Source of the DNA: Chloroflexota bacterium
GTDB taxonomy: Bacteria > Chloroflexota > UBA6077
Assembly: GCA_023380955.1 (NCBI GenBank)
Contig: JAMCTB010000075.1
Span: 1-15,866 of the forward strand
Direction: 5' to 3'
DNA: 15,866 bases
Shown here: positions 13,797-15,866 of the stretch, one piece after another
Layout of the letters: each line of letters starts with the position of its first letter
Position numbering within the stretch: the first letter of the stretch is position 1
Program-made: the position numbers and the translations under genes
Notes under the pieces: model-generated
Databases searched by the model: none
Seen by the model: the letters and a program-made list of their open reading frames with translations, nothing else
Told to the model about the DNA's origin: nothing

Positions 13797-14819
13797 TAAT
13801 CGTCGCAGTGCCTCCCCAAAGGGCTCCCGCGCGACGCCGTTTTCCGTGATGATGGCGGTGACGTATCGGTGCGGGGTCACGTCGAAGGCCGGATTGGCCA
13901 CCTCCACTCCCTCCGGGGCGATACGCCGGCCCGCAATGTACAGCACCTCCCGGGGATCTCTCTCCTCGATAACGATCCCTTCACCCGAGGCGATGGAGAG
14001 ATCCACGGTGGAGATGGGCGCCGCCACGTAGAAGGGGATGCCGTTCTCCCTGGCCAGGACGGCGACGGAGTATGTGCCGATCTTGTTGGCCACGTCTCCG
14101 TTGGCGGCGATGCGGTCGGCCCCCACCACTATGGCGTCGATCTTCCCCCGCTGCATGAAGTGGCCGGCCATGTTGTCGGTGATCAGGGTCACCGGTATTC
14201 CCTCTGAAACCAGCTCCCAGGCCGTCAACCTGGCCCCCTGGAGGAAGGGTCTGGTCTCGTCGGCGTAGACCCGGATCCGCTTGCCCCGCTCGACGGCGGC
14301 TCGGATCACCCCCAGGGCCGTCCCGTAGGACACGGTCGCCAGGGCGCCGGCGTTGCAGTGGGTGAGCACCGTCCCCTCCTGGGGGAGCAGCTCAGCCCCG
14401 AAGGCGCCCATGCGCCGGTTGGCCTGTACGTCCTCGGCCGCCATGCGGCAGGCCGTCTCCAGCAGCTCTCGCCGGGTTGCCTCGACGCCACATTCCGGCG
14501 CCTGGACCGCCACGGAGAGCATCCTCTCGATGGCCCAGAAGAGGTTCACCGCCGTCGGGCGGGTGGACCTCAGCCGCTCGGCGACGCCATGCATGTGGAT
14601 GCCGAACTGCTGGGGATCGGAGCCCCGGTAGGCGGCAGCGCCGAGAGCCATCCCGTAGGCGGCGGTGACCCCGATGGCCGGGGCCCCCCGCACCTTCATG
14701 CTGCGGATAGCCTCGGCCACCTCCTGGTACGAGGAGCACTCCACCCACCGCTGCTCCAGGGGCAGCAACGTTTGATCGATCAGCCGGACTTTGCCTTCGA
14801 CCCATTCGACGGTGTTCAA
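13770..14819 (-). CDS. mtnA: Methylthioribose-1-phosphate isomerase
   Basis: Converts methylthioribose-1-phosphate to methylthioribulose-1-phosphate, the step after MtnP. Numbering from the TTG start: RGAPAIG (44-50), catalytic Cys155 in [10 protein letters not shown], and catalytic Asp235 in [17 protein letters not shown] (233-249). The fold is that of eIF2B-like proteins; the Cys/Asp pair distinguishes the isomerase from eIF2B. I choose the TTG at 14817-14819, giving 349 aa and the usual opening [19 protein letters not shown], with GAGGT about 11 nt upstream. A longer frame from GTG 14892-14894 would add 25 Pro/Ser-rich residues and begin in the U-run of the riboswitch terminator, although a GGAG in that hairpin sits 10 nt before it, so it cannot be excluded. 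First gene of the SAM-I-controlled operon. Confidence 0.93.
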   Translation of the reverse strand: MNTVEWVEGKVRLIDQTLLPLEQRWVECSSYQEVAEAIRSMKVRGAPAIGVTAAYGMALGAAAYRGSDPQQFGIHMHGVAERLRSTRPTAVNLFWAIERMLSVAVQAPECGVEATRRELLETACRMAAEDVQANRRMGAFGAELLPQEGTVLTHCNAGALATVSYGTALGVIRAAVERGKRIRVYADETRPFLQGARLTAWELVSEGIPVTLITDNMAGHFMQRGKIDAIVVGADRIAANGDVANKIGTYSVAVLARENGIPFYVAAPISTVDLSIASGEGIVIEERDPREVLYIAGRRIAPEGVEVANPAFDVTPHRYVTAIITENGVAREPFGEALRRLSGQQRADS

Positions 14820-14894
14820 CGGTGCGGGATACCTCGCTAGGTAGCCACCGGTTGGGCGAGAGGATGGAATCGGAGGGGTTCGTCCTGCGGACAC

Positions 14895-14924
14895 AAAAAG
14901 GCTTCTCCATAGGAGAGAAGCCTT
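14895..14924 (-). terminator. Intrinsic terminator of the SAM-I riboswitch
   Basis: In the minus-strand transcript AAGGCUUCUC and GAGAAGCCUU form a perfect 10-bp stem with a 7-nt loop (UCCUAUG), running directly into a U-tract and then GUG. This is the expression platform. A GAGAG in the 3' strand of aptamer stem P1 (14935-14942) and a CUCUC in the 5' arm of the terminator can pair, giving a possible antiterminator. Confidence 0.9.
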
Positions 14925-14934
14925 GCATTACTCC

Positions 14935-15080
14935 CTCTCATCTTTCAGGACGGTGCCGTCCTGTCGGACTTGGCACCATGCCCACGCCGCCGCTGGATCG
15001 GTAACGGTCCAGCCCGTTCCCGCGGCAGGGCTGGTTGCCGGGCTTCATCGGGCCAGTCCCTCCACCACTCGCGATAAGAG
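14935..15080 (-). ncRNA. SAM-I (S-box) riboswitch aptamer
   Basis: The minus strand shows the S-box conserved core in order: P1 5' strand CTCTTATC (15073-15080), GGTGGAGGGACTGGCCC (15050-15066), GATGAAGCCCGGCAACC (15033-15049), GGTGCCAAGTCC (14966-14977), then TGAAAGATGAGAG, whose GATGAGAG (14935-14942) closes P1 with one wobble pair. The order and spacing match the kink-turn and SAM-binding junction of SAM-I. The P3 region (about 14978-15032) is longer than average. It lies between a promoter and the terminator upstream of mtnA. When SAM is bound P1 should be stable and the terminator should form, lowering mtnA-mtnP-pfkB-ahcY-metK expression. Confidence 0.95.
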
Positions 15081-15107
15081 TGACCACCTATTCGATTTTC
15101 GCAGAAA

Positions 15108-15136
15108 AGTATATCAGATCCCTCCAGGGCTGCCAA
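15108..15136 (-). promoter_or_regulatory. Promoter of the SAM-I controlled operon
   Basis: TTGGCA (15131-15136) and TATACT (15108-15113) on the minus strand, 17 nt apart. Transcription should begin near 15101, about 20 nt before aptamer stem P1. It lies just after the apt stop codon. Confidence 0.8.
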
Positions 15137-15161
15137 GGCTGATGTTGATCCTTGCCTGGGG

Positions 15162-15674
15162 CTAGTACTGGACCTGGGCGTGGACTTCGTGGCCCCTCAG
15201 CTTGTCCCGCCCGTGGAGGAAGGTGAGCTCGATCAGGAACTCGACGCCGGCCACCACACCTCCCAGCATGTCCACCAGCTTGACGGTGGCAGCGGTGGTG
15301 CCGCCGGTGGCCAGCAGGTCGTCCACCACCAGCACCCGCTGTCCGGGCTGGATGGCGTCCTTGTGGATCTCCAGGGTGTTGGTGCCGTACTCCAGGGCGT
15401 ACTCGCACTTCACGGTCTCCGCCGGCAGCTTGCCCAGCTTCCTCACAGGCACCAGACCGGCGCCCAGCAGGTAGGCCAGGGGAGCGGCGAAGATGAAACC
15501 TCGAGATTCCATTCCCACTACGACGTCGATCTTGGCACCGCGATATCTCTGGGCCATGAGGTCGATGGACTGGTGGTAGGCATCCGGGTCTTTCAGCAGG
15601 GTCGTGATGTCCTTGAAGAGAACGCCCTTGATGGGGAAATCAGGAACGTCCCGGATCTTCTCCGCGAGCTTCAT
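15162..15674 (-). CDS. apt: Adenine phosphoribosyltransferase
   Basis: A 170-aa purine salvage enzyme making AMP from adenine and PRPP. The length is typical. It begins MKLAEKIRDVPDFPIKGVLF with KDITTLL (21-27). VVGMESRGFIFAAPLAYLLG (52-71) is the family-specific block, and the PRPP loop VLVVDDLLATGGTT spans 114-127. I start at ATG 15672-15674, which follows AAGGAGGAGAGG; a longer frame adds 25 residues rich in Pro/Glu/Arg that do not belong to the family. Its own promoter (15722-15749) lies 50-75 nt upstream. It sits immediately before the SAM-I operon promoter and on the same strand, so some read-through into the riboswitch is possible. It would recycle the adenine released by MtnP. Confidence 0.96.
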   Translation of the reverse strand: MKLAEKIRDVPDFPIKGVLFKDITTLLKDPDAYHQSIDLMAQRYRGAKIDVVVGMESRGFIFAAPLAYLLGAGLVPVRKLGKLPAETVKCEYALEYGTNTLEIHKDAIQPGQRVLVVDDLLATGGTTAATVKLVDMLGGVVAGVEFLIELTFLHGRDKLRGHEVHAQVQY

Positions 15675-15721
15675 ACCGTTTCCTCTCCTCCTTGAGCCTT
15701 CCTCGGCACAGGCCGGCGGGG

Positions 15722-15749
15722 ATTCTACCACATGCGGCGCGGAATCCAA
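15722..15749 (-). promoter_or_regulatory. Extended -10 promoter for apt
   Basis: TGGTAGAAT on the minus strand has an extended -10 (TG, one base, then TAGAAT at 15722-15727). A weak -35 TTGGAT (15744-15749) is 16 nt upstream. The predicted start near 15715 leaves a short leader of about 40 nt before the apt start codon. Confidence 0.6.
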
Positions 15750-15817
15750 CTACTTGTTTCTGCCACTTAGGGCTGCGTCTCGCCGGGGCCGCTCCGGCGG
15801 GCCACCGCCCGGCTGAA

Positions 15818-15842
15818 ATCGCCGGCAGGAGCCGGCTCCTAC
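15818..15842. repeat. REP-like palindrome, copy 2
   Basis: Read on the minus strand it starts GTAGGAGCCGGCTCCTGC and continues CGGCGAT, a layout like REP elements (GTAG then a GC-rich hairpin). Identical over 23 bases to the copy at 507-529. It lies upstream of the apt promoter. Confidence 0.65.
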
Positions 15843-15866
15843 AGGGTTCGGCTTCCCGCTGTTGTC

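Noticed and set aside
15675..15749. N-terminal extension of apt by 25 codons
   Set aside because: The extension overlaps the promoter and ribosome-binding site, does not match the family, and the internal ATG has a strong Shine-Dalgarno.

Overview
The window is GC-rich (by eye in the mid-60s percent). Almost every gene is on the minus strand; the M50 protease at 985-2121 is the only convincing plus-strand gene. Gene content, a short archaeal-type S-adenosylhomocysteine hydrolase, a SAM-I (S-box) riboswitch and spacers full of small palindromic repeats would fit a Chloroflexota bacterium. That placement is an inference, since no rRNA or other phylogenetic marker lies here.

Layout. 1-984: the 5' end of an Asp/Glu racemase gene, a truncated GNAT acetyltransferase, and a 0.5-kb repeat-bearing spacer. 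985-3599: the membrane protease with CBS domains, converging on a D-2-hydroxyacid dehydrogenase; a 112-nt imperfect inverted repeat lies between them, and a GNAT C-terminal remnant lies just upstream of the dehydrogenase. 3597-5220: an MtaA/CmuA-like (UroD-family) methyltransferase and a 92-aa SWIM zinc-finger protein with a strong promoter and a long hairpin-containing leader. 5252-9149: a sugar-nucleotide block with mannose-6-phosphate isomerase, an alpha-D-phosphohexomutase and an RMD-type GDP-deoxysugar reductase. 9285-15674: a coherent S-adenosylmethionine (SAM) module.

The SAM module is the centrepiece. A consensus promoter (15108-15136) drives a SAM-I aptamer (14935-15080) with an intrinsic terminator (14895-14924), followed by mtnA - mtnP - pfkB-family kinase - ahcY - metK. 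apt sits directly upstream under its own extended -10 promoter. MetK makes SAM. AhcY hydrolyses the S-adenosylhomocysteine left by methyl transfer to homocysteine and adenosine. MtnP phosphorolyses methylthioadenosine to adenine and methylthioribose-1-phosphate, which MtnA isomerises. Apt returns adenine to AMP. The PfkB kinase overlaps mtnP by four bases (GTGA) and lies next to ahcY; its position suggests that it phosphorylates adenosine to AMP, which would close the purine side of the cycle. That function is inferred from context.

Most spacers carry repeats of several families: a GCGGGAGGGCGAG palindrome (three copies), a REP-like GTAGGAGCCGGC element (two copies, near the window ends), an AGCTGATAGC element (two copies inside the SAM operon), and others. 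Several supply gene stop codons or C-terminal residues. Two GNAT genes are broken. No tRNA, rRNA, CRISPR array, transposase or phage gene was seen.
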